Origin: Desulfococcus multivorans
GTDB lineage: Bacteria; Desulfobacterota; Desulfobacteria; Desulfobacterales; Desulfococcaceae
Length of the DNA stretch: 64,000 bases
Assembly: GCF_001854245.1 (NCBI RefSeq)
Contig: NZ_CP015381.1
Coordinates: 2,949,001-3,013,000 of the forward strand
Direction: 5' to 3'
Position numbers and translations under genes: made by a program. Below, piece after piece: positions 33,924 to 42,776 of the stretch. The notes under the pieces were generated by a model that was not told the DNA's origin, did not search any database, and was given only the letters and a program-made list of their open reading frames with translations. How positions within the stretch are numbered: position 1 is the first letter of the stretch; every line of letters begins with the position of its first letter.

Positions 33924-34653
33924 CTCCCCAAGTTAAAGGTTTTCTTCCATTGGCTCCGATGGTAGTTCAACCGACGGGCGGCCCTTTCAAGGCCATCCAT
34001 AATTAGTTGAATTAAAACAAATATTTAGTTGTTCAGGGTGAAGCTACAATTCTTTTTCTCAACTTTCAACTTTCATGACAGCGACCGGATAGAGGTGCCG
34101 CCGGACAACAGGCGTTCAACCCGATATCAGGCGTGCGAAATTTTTCATTTGAATGAAAATGCGGGTCACCTTCAGGCTGTCAATACGAATCGACTTTAAA
34201 GAACCGGTCGGAGATTCATCTGACGTTACGCGGTGCAGGTTGATGCTGCGTAAGCGATAATAGAAGGCTGAGCGCAGTGTAACATCGGGACGGAGATGAG
34301 ACGGTGGCGGCAGTTCATATCCGAGCAGACAGAGATGCATCACTACATGGAAAATTTAAAGCGTCTATTGGTTTTTATGTAGTGTAACACCGGCCCATTT
34401 CCCATTAAAAGAAATGACACCATTTTGGGGAATCGTGTATCCTGCTATAATCCCCAGGCATCCGAACGATGGGCATTCTCCGAAAATGATCTGAGCTGAG
34501 ATTGGTTTGATTATGGTATGTATATTAACAGGTTGCTCAATTCTATATTCAATATATAATAGCCCTACTAAACTGCGATCGGCGTGTCAAGAAGAAAAAA
34601 TGCGACGGTCGGCATCCATCTGAATGCCGGGAATTCTCACCACCCGTTATCTT
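33924..34653. other. A/T-rich intergenic region holding the eCIS promoter
   Basis: About 730 bp without a convincing gene. The leftward promoter of the eCIS operon must lie here; I could not fix one with confidence. A half copy of the dispersed palindromic element is at 34059-34104, 140 bp upstream of the first eCIS gene. On the plus strand a sigma-70-like pair TTGCTC - 16 bp - TATAAT occurs at 34533-34560 without an obvious gene downstream. A 75-codon minus-strand ORF at 34116-34343 lacks a ribosome site. Confidence 0.55.
34059..34104 (+). repeat. Half copy of the dispersed palindromic element upstream of the eCIS operon
   Basis: Matches the outer left arm (CAACTTTCAACTTTCATGA, one base different from the consensus) and the following CCGGATAGAGGTGCCG, then diverges before the GGGAGGATACGG part. 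It lacks the core and right arm. Confidence 0.7.
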
Positions 34654-35664
34654 TCATTTCTCGATTTCTGTACGTGATGCCGGCCCTGCCGCCGCGAAGC
34701 GCTTCCGGCACATCGGATCCATCTCAGCGGCCAGGCGATACAGGGTATCGACGAGACGAGGCGACATTCCGGCATGAAGTCCGCTGCAGGTTCCGAGGAT
34801 AACGCCGCCGTCGCCTGCTGCGGCCATTGCATCGGCCACCGAGCGACGCAGACACGCATAACGGCTGTCGGAATCATCGACACCCTCCGCTTCGCAAAGC
34901 AGCCCGGGATCGATGCTGCCCATCAGGCAGAGGTGCCCGCCGTAACCCTTTTTGATGTCTCCAAGATCCATACCGGCCGAGGATTCCACGCACTGCAGGC
35001 CGTCAAATCCGGCCGCCGCGATAAACGGCAGGATCGCCTTGAGATTGCCGTCGGAATGGAAGAATACCGGCACCCCCAGATCCTTGGCAAAGGCGACCTG
35101 TCTTCGCCAGAGGGGCAGAAGATGACGTTCGACAAACGACGGCGATACATAAGTGCTCTGCCGGTAGGCGATATCATCGGCCAAAATGATCCCGTGGGCG
35201 CCTGCAGCCACGCCTTTGGCCATGACGTCGGTCACCTTGCCGGATATCCTTTCGAGCGCCGCGGCGATCGCATTGGGGGCGGCGGCCGTCTTCATCAGAA
35301 ATGCCATCATATCCCCTTGGGTCATCGCCGTCTGAAAAGCGCCGTTGACGACCCAGAAGACAAACAGGCCGGCGCCTGCAATATGCCGGATGTCGTCAAG
35401 GGCCACCGGTGAACACGCACCGCTCTCAGCCACATTTTCCGATTGGAGACAGATGAGATCGAGTTCAAGACATTTGCAGCACTCAATGAGAAGGTCCGTG
35501 TCCGAAAGGGATTCCGTCCGACTATCGCGGAACCGCCATTTCAGGTATTTTCGTGCAAACGCCGGGTCCAGCGTCAATTCGCCCCTGGCAACAGGGGTTC
35601 CGGGACAACGGCGGACGGCCTTCATGACACGTGCGATATGGTCTGCCGTCTGTCGGTGCATCAT
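34654..35664 (-). CDS. Uroporphyrinogen decarboxylase-like (UroD/MtaA) family enzyme
   Basis: Cytoplasmic TIM-barrel protein of 336 residues in the UroD superfamily, which includes both haem biosynthesis decarboxylases and corrinoid/CoM methyltransferases such as MtaA and CmuA. The segment VFFHSDGNLKAILPFIAAAG and the following FDGLQCVESSAGMDLGDIKK match the methyltransferase-like branch, and GGVILGTCSGLHAGMSP supplies a possible metal-ligand cysteine. HSDGN replaces the HxCGN seen in many MtaA proteins. It is preceded directly by a 46-codon ORF (TGA abutting ATG). Substrate is unknown; a corrinoid-dependent methyl transfer is more likely than haem synthesis. Confidence 0.8.
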   Translation of the reverse strand: MMHRQTADHIARVMKAVRRCPGTPVARGELTLDPAFARKYLKWRFRDSRTESLSDTDLLIECCKCLELDLICLQSENVAESGACSPVALDDIRHIAGAGLFVFWVVNGAFQTAMTQGDMMAFLMKTAAAPNAIAAALERISGKVTDVMAKGVAAGAHGIILADDIAYRQSTYVSPSFVERHLLPLWRRQVAFAKDLGVPVFFHSDGNLKAILPFIAAAGFDGLQCVESSAGMDLGDIKKGYGGHLCLMGSIDPGLLCEAEGVDDSDSRYACLRRSVADAMAAAGDGGVILGTCSGLHAGMSPRLVDTLYRLAAEMDPMCRKRFAAAGPASRTEIEK

Positions 35665-35805
35665 TCACCGCCGCACGCCTTGAACCTTGAAGCCGCTTTG
35701 GTGCAGTCGATCCGGTAAGTGTCGCTGAAATGCCGGGAGCACCGGATAAAGCAACCCCGCCGTCAACAAGGCTCCAGCCCATAACATCATGCGATATGTT
35801 TTCAT
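35665..35805 (-). CDS. Small membrane peptide upstream of the UroD-like gene
   Basis: A 46-codon reading frame starting MKTYRMMLWAGALLTAGLLY with one hydrophobic segment (about residues 7-24) and a basic tail ending QGVRR. It has a strong Shine-Dalgarno (GAGGAG) 6 bases before the ATG, and its TGA abuts the ATG of the UroD-like gene. These are good signs of translation. It may be a genuine small membrane protein or a leader that couples translation of the enzyme. No family is recognised. Confidence 0.5.
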   Translation of the reverse strand: MKTYRMMLWAGALLTAGLLYPVLPAFQRHLPDRLHQSGFKVQGVRR

Positions 35806-35955
35806 AGCATCCTCCTCGCTCAACATGCAAAGCCCTTTTCCCCTTACCCGATGGGCAAAGATGGGGATGGCGCCTTTCGGTCATGCGTATGCCAACCAGA
35901 CGGCCGCCTACCCCGATTGGGCGTGCGAACGCTTTCCCTGCGCGGGGATCCTCGA

Positions 35956-37815
35956 TCAGGCGTCTTTACTTCCAAGTATTCTATCGAGATCTTCGCTTTC
36001 CAGGGTTTCATGGATCATCAGCTCCCGGGCCAGTTCGTCAAGCTTGTCCCGATGTCGGACCAGCAGCGCCTCGGCCGTTTTCGCCAATTCGATGAGGATC
36101 TTCCGGATCTCTTCGTCGATGCGTTTGCCGGTGGCTTCGCTGTAGCTCTTCATGTCCGAAAGCTCCTTTCCAAGGAACGGATGTCCGTTCCGATCTCCGT
36201 AATGTACCGGTCCCAGGGCATCGTTCATCCCCCAGCGACAGACCATTCGGCGGACCAGCGCCGTGGCCTTCTTGATGTCGTCGGCGGCACCGGATGAAAT
36301 GTCATCCAGGGCGATCTTTTCTGCGGCGCGTCCGGCCATCAGAACCGTCACCTGATCCAGGAGGTAGCTTCTGCTCACGTTCCGTCGATCCTCTTCCGGA
36401 ATCTGCTCCGTGAGGCCAAGGGCCTGGCCGTGGGGAATGATGGTGACCTTTTTGACGGGGTCGGCCTTCTCCAGATGCCTGGCCACAAGGGTGTGGCCGG
36501 CTTCGTGGTAGGCCACGAGCTTTCGGTCGTATTCATTGAGCAGGTCCTCGCGTGCGGGCCCCAGTCTGATCTTGTCCAGAGCAACGTCGAAATCGTCCTT
36601 GTCCACGCGCTGCTTGTCCTGACGTGCGGCGATAATCGCGGCCTCGTTCACGAGGTTCTCCAGATCCGCGCCTGAAAATCCGATGGTCAGAGCGGCGAGT
36701 TCGGCGAAGTCGACACTTTCGGCGCAGGGGGTTTTGCGAGCGTGAACCTCGATGATTTTCTCCCGCGTCCTCCGGTCGGGCAGCTCGATGGTGACCCGCC
36801 TGTCGAACCGACCCGGGCGTATCAGGGCCGGATCCAGAATGTCCGGACGGTTGGTGGCGGCCATCACCACCACCGCTTCGTGGGGGGAAAACCCGTCCAT
36901 CTCCGCCAGGATCTGGTTGAGGGTCTGTTCCCGCTCATCATGACCGCCGCCCAGTCCCGTTCCGCGAGCCCGTCCAATGGAGTCGATCTCGTCGATAAAA
37001 ATGATGGCCGGCGCCTCCTTCTTGGCTTTGGCGAACATATCCCTCACCCGTGATGCCCCCACGCCAACAAACATCTCTATAAATTCGGAGCCGCTGATGG
37101 CGTAGAAGGGCACATCCGCCTCACCGGCCGTGGCACGCGCCATGAGCGTCTTACCGGTGCCGGGAGGTCCGGCCAACAGGATCCCCTTGGGAAGCTTGCC
37201 GCCAAGCCGGCTGAATTTTTCAGGTGCCTTCAGGAATGCCACGATCTCCTGCAACTCGGCTTTGGTGTTCTCCATGCCGGCCACGTCATCGAAGGTGGTG
37301 TCGCTCTCGGATCGCTGGTACCGCCTGGCTTTGGACTTGCCGAACCCGAATATACCGCCCTGGCCCGGAAGTCCGTTCTGGAATCTCCTGCTGAAGTAGA
37401 CAAAAGCGCCGATAATCAAGATCCACGGCAACAGCTGGATGAGCAGGATTCCCAGCCAGGAACTCTCCGTTGAATCCACCCGAACGGTCGGCACCTTATC
37501 GTCGATGAGCCGGAGGAGAACCGGATTCTCGAAAGTGGGAACGATGGTCTGAAACGTCGTTATCTTCGGGGCGTTCTCCCCTTCCCCCACGGCGACGGGC
37601 TCTTTGAAGCTGCCGCGCATGTGCTCTCCGGTGATGCGGAGAGTTTCCACATTGCCGGCCTTGAGTTCATCCTTGAACAGGGTGTAGGAGACTTCCGGCG
37701 CACCAGGCCGGATCCACATGATGAACAGAAAAACGACGCCGATCCAAATCATCAGCCGCCACAAATAGTTTCGATTCCAGGCCGTTTTTTCGAGCGATGA
37801 AAAATCTTTTTTCAT
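35956..37815 (-). CDS. ftsH: ATP-dependent zinc metalloprotease FtsH
   Basis: Membrane-anchored AAA+ protease of 619 residues that degrades misfolded membrane and selected soluble proteins. Two N-terminal transmembrane helices ([33 protein letters not shown]) flank a periplasmic domain. The AAA+ module shows Walker A GPPGTGKT near residue 218, Walker [17 protein letters not shown] and the SRH arginines (RPGRFDRR). The zinc protease motif HEAGH lies near residue 438. AAGGAG precedes the ATG. The periplasmic domain is longer and less conserved than in the housekeeping enzyme, so this may be an accessory copy; that cannot be settled from one window. Confidence 0.95.
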   Translation of the reverse strand: MKKDFSSLEKTAWNRNYLWRLMIWIGVVFLFIMWIRPGAPEVSYTLFKDELKAGNVETLRITGEHMRGSFKEPVAVGEGENAPKITTFQTIVPTFENPVLLRLIDDKVPTVRVDSTESSWLGILLIQLLPWILIIGAFVYFSRRFQNGLPGQGGIFGFGKSKARRYQRSESDTTFDDVAGMENTKAELQEIVAFLKAPEKFSRLGGKLPKGILLAGPPGTGKTLMARATAGEADVPFYAISGSEFIEMFVGVGASRVRDMFAKAKKEAPAIIFIDEIDSIGRARGTGLGGGHDEREQTLNQILAEMDGFSPHEAVVVMAATNRPDILDPALIRPGRFDRRVTIELPDRRTREKIIEVHARKTPCAESVDFAELAALTIGFSGADLENLVNEAAIIAARQDKQRVDKDDFDVALDKIRLGPAREDLLNEYDRKLVAYHEAGHTLVARHLEKADPVKKVTIIPHGQALGLTEQIPEEDRRNVSRSYLLDQVTVLMAGRAAEKIALDDISSGAADDIKKATALVRRMVCRWGMNDALGPVHYGDRNGHPFLGKELSDMKSYSEATGKRIDEEIRKILIELAKTAEALLVRHRDKLDELARELMIHETLESEDLDRILGSKDA

Positions 37816-37929
37816 AAAACACTCTCCTTCATTTTACCACCACCGACAAGACGGGGACGAAAGCATCGCCATTCGAAAAAGTCTTTCTTCACAGCGCGAG
37901 AAATTCCCACCGACGGCGCGGTTCCGGAA

Positions 37930-38334
37930 CTATGCAAGAACGTAACGAAGAACGACCGCGAGGATCAAAAAAATCATGAGACATTTCAGATAGAGGTTCA
38001 TGGATATAAAAGCGATCTTCTCCACGTTTCTTTCAGCTTCGATCCGATCCAGCAGATCCAGCGTTTCCTCTCGATTCCGGGGCTGCGGATCTCTGGAAAA
38101 GGCCAGAACGATGAGCGAGACAACGACGCCGCCCAGGATAAACGGCAGCAGGTAGATCGAACCATAAGAGGGGCCCAGCGGCGTGAGCCAGATTCCACCG
38201 GCCCAGGCGCCGAAAAGAATGATGAGAAATATGGACAGCGCCCCCCGTCTCCGCTCCCGATGGTGCATCAGCTGAAATACGCCGTAAAAGATAGCGGCGA
38301 TAATGATTGCCGTCCCGATTTCAACCAGGATCAT
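37930..38334 (-). CDS. Unknown multi-pass membrane protein
   Basis: Protein of 134 residues with four likely membrane segments: IGTAIIIAAIFYGVFQLM, ALSIFLIILFGAWAGGIWL, IYLLPFILGGVVVSLIVLA and, after a charged stretch (RDPQPRNREETLDLLDRIEAER), LMIFLILAVVLRYVLA. The ATG at 38334 has GGGGG 8 bases upstream. It is 114 bp upstream of ftsH on the same strand and probably co-transcribed, suggesting a role in membrane quality control or a substrate of FtsH. No family is recognised. Confidence 0.78.
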   Translation of the reverse strand: MILVEIGTAIIIAAIFYGVFQLMHHRERRRGALSIFLIILFGAWAGGIWLTPLGPSYGSIYLLPFILGGVVVSLIVLAFSRDPQPRNREETLDLLDRIEAERNVEKIAFISMNLYLKCLMIFLILAVVLRYVLA

Positions 38335-38950
38335 CGTCAATGCCCCCTTTTTTTCATACAGATGTTACGTCTTCAATTTCTTAAACTAGTGAATGAACGC
38401 CTTTGGGTGTATACCTTAATTAATGTATCATGCCCTTGGGAAACCTGTAATTCGTTACAGGGCTTGCCGGGCGACCGATCCCGTCCATCTTACGCATGGC
38501 AGTTCAATCTTTCCGAAGAGTTCGTTTTCTATCCATGTCGCAACCTTCAGAATGAGGGTTGCAGACGAAATAACACTTTTTACAACAGCGAGGGTCACCC
38601 CGGAAGATGCACGACCGGGTTTGCAGGTATCTCGACGAACCCCACCCGGTGCAGGAAAAATCCTTCAGTGGATATCGGCATGGATGGCCGCAGCTTGGCG
38701 CGTCTCCGCGAAAGGCCGCACGTGGATATTGCAGGGTTTCACCTACACATGAATCCAACGAGTGTTCTTTTGGTTCAAACATAACATATTGTTTATATTG
38801 TTGTTATTTTAATTTTAATAGATATGGCATGCTTGTTGCTGTTCAAAACTGCAATGAGCGGCTCTGCTGCTCGAAGCGTTACGGCAGATCCCGGAAGCGG
38901 CTTTAGTCAGGGGATTCGCCGTTAAACCCTTTACCAAGGAGGTTTTCACC
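38335..38950. other. Divergent promoter region with a TTCG hairpin
   Basis: A 616 bp gap between the leftward membrane protein gene and the rightward exported protein gene. It contains a perfect hairpin with a TTCG tetraloop at 38444-38461 (arms CCTGTAA and TTACAGG). Further right is an A/T-rich stretch (about 38765-38820) with a weak sigma-70-like pair TTGGTT - 17 bp - TTATAT. Reading frames of about 100 codons on both strands have no ribosome site and look random. Confidence 0.5.
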
Positions 38951-39331
38951 ATGAAGAGAAAGTATGCATGGCATGTCGTTGCAATCGTATTGGCACTATC
39001 ACTGACCATGTTCGGTACGGGGTATGCCGGTTGGTTCGGAGAAGACAAGTCCGAGACTGAAACCGAGAAGTCCGGCATTACGGAAACCCAGGACCCCGGG
39101 ACCGCTGCTGAGGAGACTATGCCCGGCAGCGATCAGATCGTGGTGTCCGGAATGATCAATGAAAGCAGCCAACTCGTGGATGACAACGGCTATGTTTATG
39201 AACTGGCCGATACGGGTCAGGGATCGGAAGTGAAGTCCATGATCGGCAAGAAAATCCAGATCAAGGGAACCGTCCTGGAAGAAGAGGGTCAGGTATCCGT
39301 TGAAGTGGATGACTACACGATCCTGGAATAA
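38951..39331 (+). CDS. Exported small OB-fold-like protein
   Basis: Protein of 126 residues with a clear signal peptide (MKRKYAWHVVAIVLALSLTM, cleavage near AGW) and an acidic, Thr/Glu-rich linker. The C-terminal ~65-residue beta domain (QIVVSGMINESSQLVDDNGY, then SMIGKKIQIKGTVLEEEG) resembles a small OB fold, as in YgiW/YdeI (BOF) stress proteins or DUF5818-type proteins. AAGGAGG precedes the ATG by 8 bases. It is a single-gene unit with a terminator-like hairpin downstream. Function unknown; a periplasmic stress or metal-related role would fit the neighbours. Confidence 0.72.
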   Translation: MKRKYAWHVVAIVLALSLTMFGTGYAGWFGEDKSETETEKSGITETQDPGTAAEETMPGSDQIVVSGMINESSQLVDDNGYVYELADTGQGSEVKSMIGKKIQIKGTVLEEEGQVSVEVDDYTILE

Positions 39332-39368
39332 AGAGACCAACGCTTTCTTCCTTTAGGATCCATTACCC

Positions 39369-39414
39369 GGAAAGGCGGGGCAGCCACTTTGGCGGCTTCG
39401 CCTTTCCGCCTTTT
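39369..39414 (+). terminator. Rho-independent-like terminator after the exported protein gene
   Basis: Stem arms GGAAAGGCG (39369-39377) and CGCCTTTCC (39399-39407) are perfect complements, followed by GCCTTTTC. It lies 38 bp after the stop codon. The loop is long and the T-run is short, so efficiency is uncertain. Confidence 0.6.
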
Positions 39415-39558
39415 CAACCTGGAAGCGAAGACAATGTGCCGAAGCTCGCCGATTTCGGCCTCTCGATGGGCTTTAATTTTCCCTCAGTAACGCAATTGAA
39501 TTGACTCAACTCGACTTTCAGGGTGTTGAGACAGAAGTTGCGTCCTTTTTCTTAAAAT

Positions 39559-39795
39559 TCAACTTTCGACTTTCATGATGGTCACCGGAAAGCGGTGCCG
39601 GGAGGATACGGCCCGGGCCCCTTCAGCGGTGAGTTTTAGTGCCGCTTAAGCGCCGCGGCGGATCAGCGGCCCGGACTGTTTGAGCGCCAGCGAGTTTCCG
39701 GGCCGCCCGGAGCAAGCTTTAGCGGCACTTGAACGAAACCGCGTGGGGCGCGGGCCGTATCCTCCCGGCACCGGCCTATGAAAGTCGAAAGTTGA
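39559..39795 (-). repeat. Dispersed palindromic intergenic element, copy B (inverted core)
   Basis: The most complete copy, 237 bp. Outer arms CAACTTTCGACTTTCATGA (left) and TATGAAAGTCGAAAGTTG (right), then inner arms TGCCGGGAGGATACGG, surround a core that reads as the reverse complement of the core in copies A and C. It is almost identical to the reverse complement of copy A over about 175 bp, with only a few substitutions. It lies between the exported protein gene and the copper ATPase. Confidence 0.88.
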
Positions 39796-40031
39796 GTTAA
39801 AATACATAATGCGCCTTATTGAAACAATTCATGCAACATGCATATCGTATAATGTATTTGATGAGAAACAGGATAATTGCTAACCAAACATCAATCGATC
39901 CTCTCCCTCATGAAATTTTCATCCATTCGCTGTCGGTGGGTGCATGAAGCGCAAATTGGAAACGCGTGACTTTTCTCAATACCGTATAGCGGCTCAAGGG
40001 AAACCTCGAAATTCGAGAGAAGGGAGAAACC

Positions 40032-42095
40032 ATGGCCAAACAACAGCAAACCGACAAAAAGTCCCACCGCGATCCATCCAACAACACATCCGATGACCGC
40101 GAACACCAGGCCGCCCACGATGGCCACGACAATCACAAAAACGGCAATCACCATGCCCACATGGTGGCGGATTTCCGAAAACGTTTCTGGATCTCCCTGG
40201 GGGTGACCCTCCCCATCCTGGCCCTGTCGCCCATGATCCAGACATTTCTGGGCTTCAAGCGAACGCTCGGGTTCCCGGGAGACGTATACGTGTTGTGGGC
40301 GCTCTCATCATTTGTGTTTCTTTACGGCGGTTGGCCGTTTCTCAAAGGTCTTTTCGATGAACTCATGGAGCGGCAGCCCGGTATGATGACCCTGATCGCT
40401 GTCGCGGTCGCCACGGCCTATGGATACAGCAGCGTGGTTGTCTTCGGTCTGAAAGGCAAGGTCTTTTTCTGGGAGTTGGCCACGCTGATCGACATCATGC
40501 TGCTGGGCCACTGGATCGAGATGAAATCGGTCATGGGGGCCTCTCGCGCTCTGGAGGAGCTCGCCAAGCTCATGCCTTCGGACGCCCACAAGGTTCTTGA
40601 AGACGGCGGCACCCAGGATGTGCCGATAGTGGAACTGAAAGCCGGGGACAGGGTGCTGGTGAAGCCTGGGGAAAAAGTGCCGGTGGACGGTGAAGTGGTG
40701 GACGGCGAAAGCTCGGTCAACGAAGCCATGCTGACGGGAGAATCGAAACCCGTGGATAAACGACCCGGTTCGGCGGTGATCGGGGGCGCCGTGAACGGCG
40801 ACGGCGCGATCACCGTCGAGGTCACGAAAACCGGCAAGGACGCCTTCCTCTCCCAAATGGTCGACCTGGTGGAAGCGGCGCAACAGAGCAAGTCCAGAAG
40901 CCAGGACCTGGCCAATCGGGCGGCGCTGTGGCTCACGATTATCGCGCTCAGCGCCGGCGCCCTCACCTTGATCTTATGGCTGATGGTTATGAACCGTGAA
41001 GTTGCCTTCGCCCTGGAGAGGGCGGTAACCGTCATGGTGATCACCTGCCCCCACGCCCTGGGGCTTGCAATACCGCTGGTGGTCGCCGTCTCCACGGCGC
41101 TCTCCGCAAAAAACGGCCTTCTCATCCGGGATCGGGCGGCATTCGAAAAGGGCCGAAATATCCAGGCGATCATCTTCGATAAGACCGGCACGCTGACCAA
41201 GGGCGAATTCGGGGTCACCGATACGGTCGTCTTCTCCGACGACATGTCGGCGGAAAAGATGCTCGAATACGCCGCTGCGGTGGAGGCGCATTCCGAACAC
41301 CCCATCGCCAGGGCCATCGCCGGGGCGGTGGAAAAAGCCTTACCCATGGAGGCGTTCAAGGCCATTCCGGGGAAAGGGGCCCAAGGGAAGGTGGACGGCA
41401 GGGACGTCAAGGTCGTAAGCCCCGGCTATCTCAAGGAAAACGAGATTCCAATGAAAGACGACAGAATCGATGTCTTCAATTCAAAAGGGAAAACCGTCGT
41501 TTTCATCCTGGTCGACGGAGAACTGAAGGGTGCGATCGCCCTCGCGGATATCATCAGGGAAGAATCCAGGGCGGCCGTCTCCAAGCTCAAGGAGATGGGC
41601 ATCAAGTGCATGATGCTCACTGGAGACAATGGGTTGGTTGCCAAATGGGTGGCCGAGGAGATCGGGCTGGACGACTATTTTGCGGAGGTCCTTCCCAAGG
41701 ACAAGGCCGAAAAGGTCAAGGCGGTGCAGAACAGCGGCCTGGTGGTCGCCATGACGGGAGACGGCGTCAACGACGCGCCCGCCCTGGCACAGGCGGATGT
41801 CGGCATCGCCATCGGCGCCGGGACGGACGTGGCGGTCCAGACGGCCGATATCGTCCTTGTGCGAAGCAATCCCATGGATGCAGTGGCCATCCTGGATCTC
41901 TCGCGGGCCACCTACCGGAAAATGATCCAGAACCTTGTATGGGCCACGGGATACAATGCCTTCGCCATTCCCCTCGCAGCCGGAGCGCTCTACACCTACG
42001 GCGTTCTATTGTCTCCCGCCGTGGGCGCGGTGCTCATGTCGATGAGCACCGTGATTGTCGCCGTCAACGCGAGATTCCTGAAGATTGACAGATAG
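40032..42095 (+). CDS. copB: Copper-translocating P-type ATPase, CopB type
   Basis: Inner-membrane P1B-ATPase of 687 residues exporting copper (CopB/P1B-3-like). The N-terminus is His-rich (about eight His between residues 12 and 43, e.g. [10 protein letters not shown]) rather than carrying CxxC domains. Motifs are TGES near 234, the membrane metal site CPH ([12 protein letters not shown]) near 339, DKTGT near 379 with the phosphorylated Asp, the HP motif (HSEHPIARA) near 420, and GDGVND near 576. CPH rather than CPC marks the CopB branch, usually associated with Cu(II) or Ag. It heads the metal resistance region and converges with the small periplasmic protein gene. Confidence 0.94.
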   Translation: MAKQQQTDKKSHRDPSNNTSDDREHQAAHDGHDNHKNGNHHAHMVADFRKRFWISLGVTLPILALSPMIQTFLGFKRTLGFPGDVYVLWALSSFVFLYGGWPFLKGLFDELMERQPGMMTLIAVAVATAYGYSSVVVFGLKGKVFFWELATLIDIMLLGHWIEMKSVMGASRALEELAKLMPSDAHKVLEDGGTQDVPIVELKAGDRVLVKPGEKVPVDGEVVDGESSVNEAMLTGESKPVDKRPGSAVIGGAVNGDGAITVEVTKTGKDAFLSQMVDLVEAAQQSKSRSQDLANRAALWLTIIALSAGALTLILWLMVMNREVAFALERAVTVMVITCPHALGLAIPLVVAVSTALSAKNGLLIRDRAAFEKGRNIQAIIFDKTGTLTKGEFGVTDTVVFSDDMSAEKMLEYAAAVEAHSEHPIARAIAGAVEKALPMEAFKAIPGKGAQGKVDGRDVKVVSPGYLKENEIPMKDDRIDVFNSKGKTVVFILVDGELKGAIALADIIREESRAAVSKLKEMGIKCMMLTGDNGLVAKWVAEEIGLDDYFAEVLPKDKAEKVKAVQNSGLVVAMTGDGVNDAPALAQADVGIAIGAGTDVAVQTADIVLVRSNPMDAVAILDLSRATYRKMIQNLVWATGYNAFAIPLAAGALYTYGVLLSPAVGAVLMSMSTVIVAVNARFLKIDR

Positions 42096-42123
42096 ATCGA
42101 TCGACGATACCGATTTCCGGATT

Positions 42124-42660
42124 CTACCGCAATTCATACTCAAAACTGTCCAGGAGGGTTTTGTCACCGACGACCGCCTTGGTGTTGACGGTGTAGGCGC
42201 CCTTTTCCGCCAAATTCACATCGGCGCCGTATCCGGCGCCCATCCCCATGCACATCACCCGTTGTTCGCTGTTGCCGGGGCCTCTGATCAGGTATCCCAC
42301 TCTGGCGTTTTCAACGGCGTTGCCGTCCTTGTCCTTCACATACACCATCAGGTGGTGGCTGTGTTCCATTTCCGGCATATTTTCCATGCCCTTCATCCGC
42401 GCTTTCATATCGATAAGCTCGTAACTGAGATGATAGCCCTCCACAGTGGCGGTGTGGATTTTTATGCCGCCTGGCCCTTCTTGGGCCATGCCCTGGCTGG
42501 AACCGTCCATCATATGGCCGCCTTGCCCCATGTCCCGGCCGCTTCCACCGTCTCCGTGACCGCCCCCTCCGCCATGCCCGCCGCCGGCGCCCAACACAGG
42601 CCAGGCCGGGGCCATCATCACGCCAAATACGATTGCTGCGATATACATGTATTTTTTCAT
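42124..42660 (-). CDS. Periplasmic His/Met-rich metal-associated protein
   Basis: Exported protein of 178 residues with a signal peptide (MKKYMYIAAIVFGVMMAPAW) followed by a Gly/His/Met-rich stretch (GGGHGGGGGHGDGG, then GGHMMDGSSQGM). The folded part (YHLSYELIDMKARMKGMENM, HHLMVYVKDKDGNAVENARV) resembles YtkA-like or copper-chaperone-like beta domains. The Met and His clusters suit copper or silver binding in the periplasm. The ATG at 42660 with GGAG upstream is preferred to a TTG two codons earlier. It is downstream of cusA by 110 bp and likely part of the same regulon. Confidence 0.8.
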   Translation of the reverse strand: MKKYMYIAAIVFGVMMAPAWPVLGAGGGHGGGGGHGDGGSGRDMGQGGHMMDGSSQGMAQEGPGGIKIHTATVEGYHLSYELIDMKARMKGMENMPEMEHSHHLMVYVKDKDGNAVENARVGYLIRGPGNSEQRVMCMGMGAGYGADVNLAEKGAYTVNTKAVVGDKTLLDSFEYELR

Positions 42661-42776
42661 GGTCAATGTCTCCTTTTTCTGTTTCCCCGCCCGGGTGGGC
42701 GAAGTTTACCGCTGTTGATCACAACGTTCTCTCGCGTCTTTTCCCGAACTGCACACCGGCGCCACGGGTTTCCCCG

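Larger units (their letters stand above)
39332..40031. other. Intergenic region with terminator and palindromic element copy B
   Basis: Holds a terminator-like hairpin just after the upstream gene (39369-39414), the full inverted copy of the dispersed element (39559-39795) and an A/T-rich stretch of about 230 bp before the copper ATPase, which should carry its promoter. No coding sequence is supported; the hydrophobic ORF on the minus strand at 39891-40160 is an overlap artefact of the ATPase start. Confidence 0.55.

Noticed and set aside
34116-34343. 75-codon minus-strand ORF upstream of the eCIS operon
   Set aside because: No ribosome site, no hydrophobic or family signature, and it lies in an A/T-rich promoter region.
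39891-40160. Hydrophobic minus-strand ORF (89 codons) overlapping the copB start
   Set aside because: The overlap is with the His-rich N-terminus of copB, and it has no ribosome site; hydrophobicity is a by-product of His codons read in reverse.
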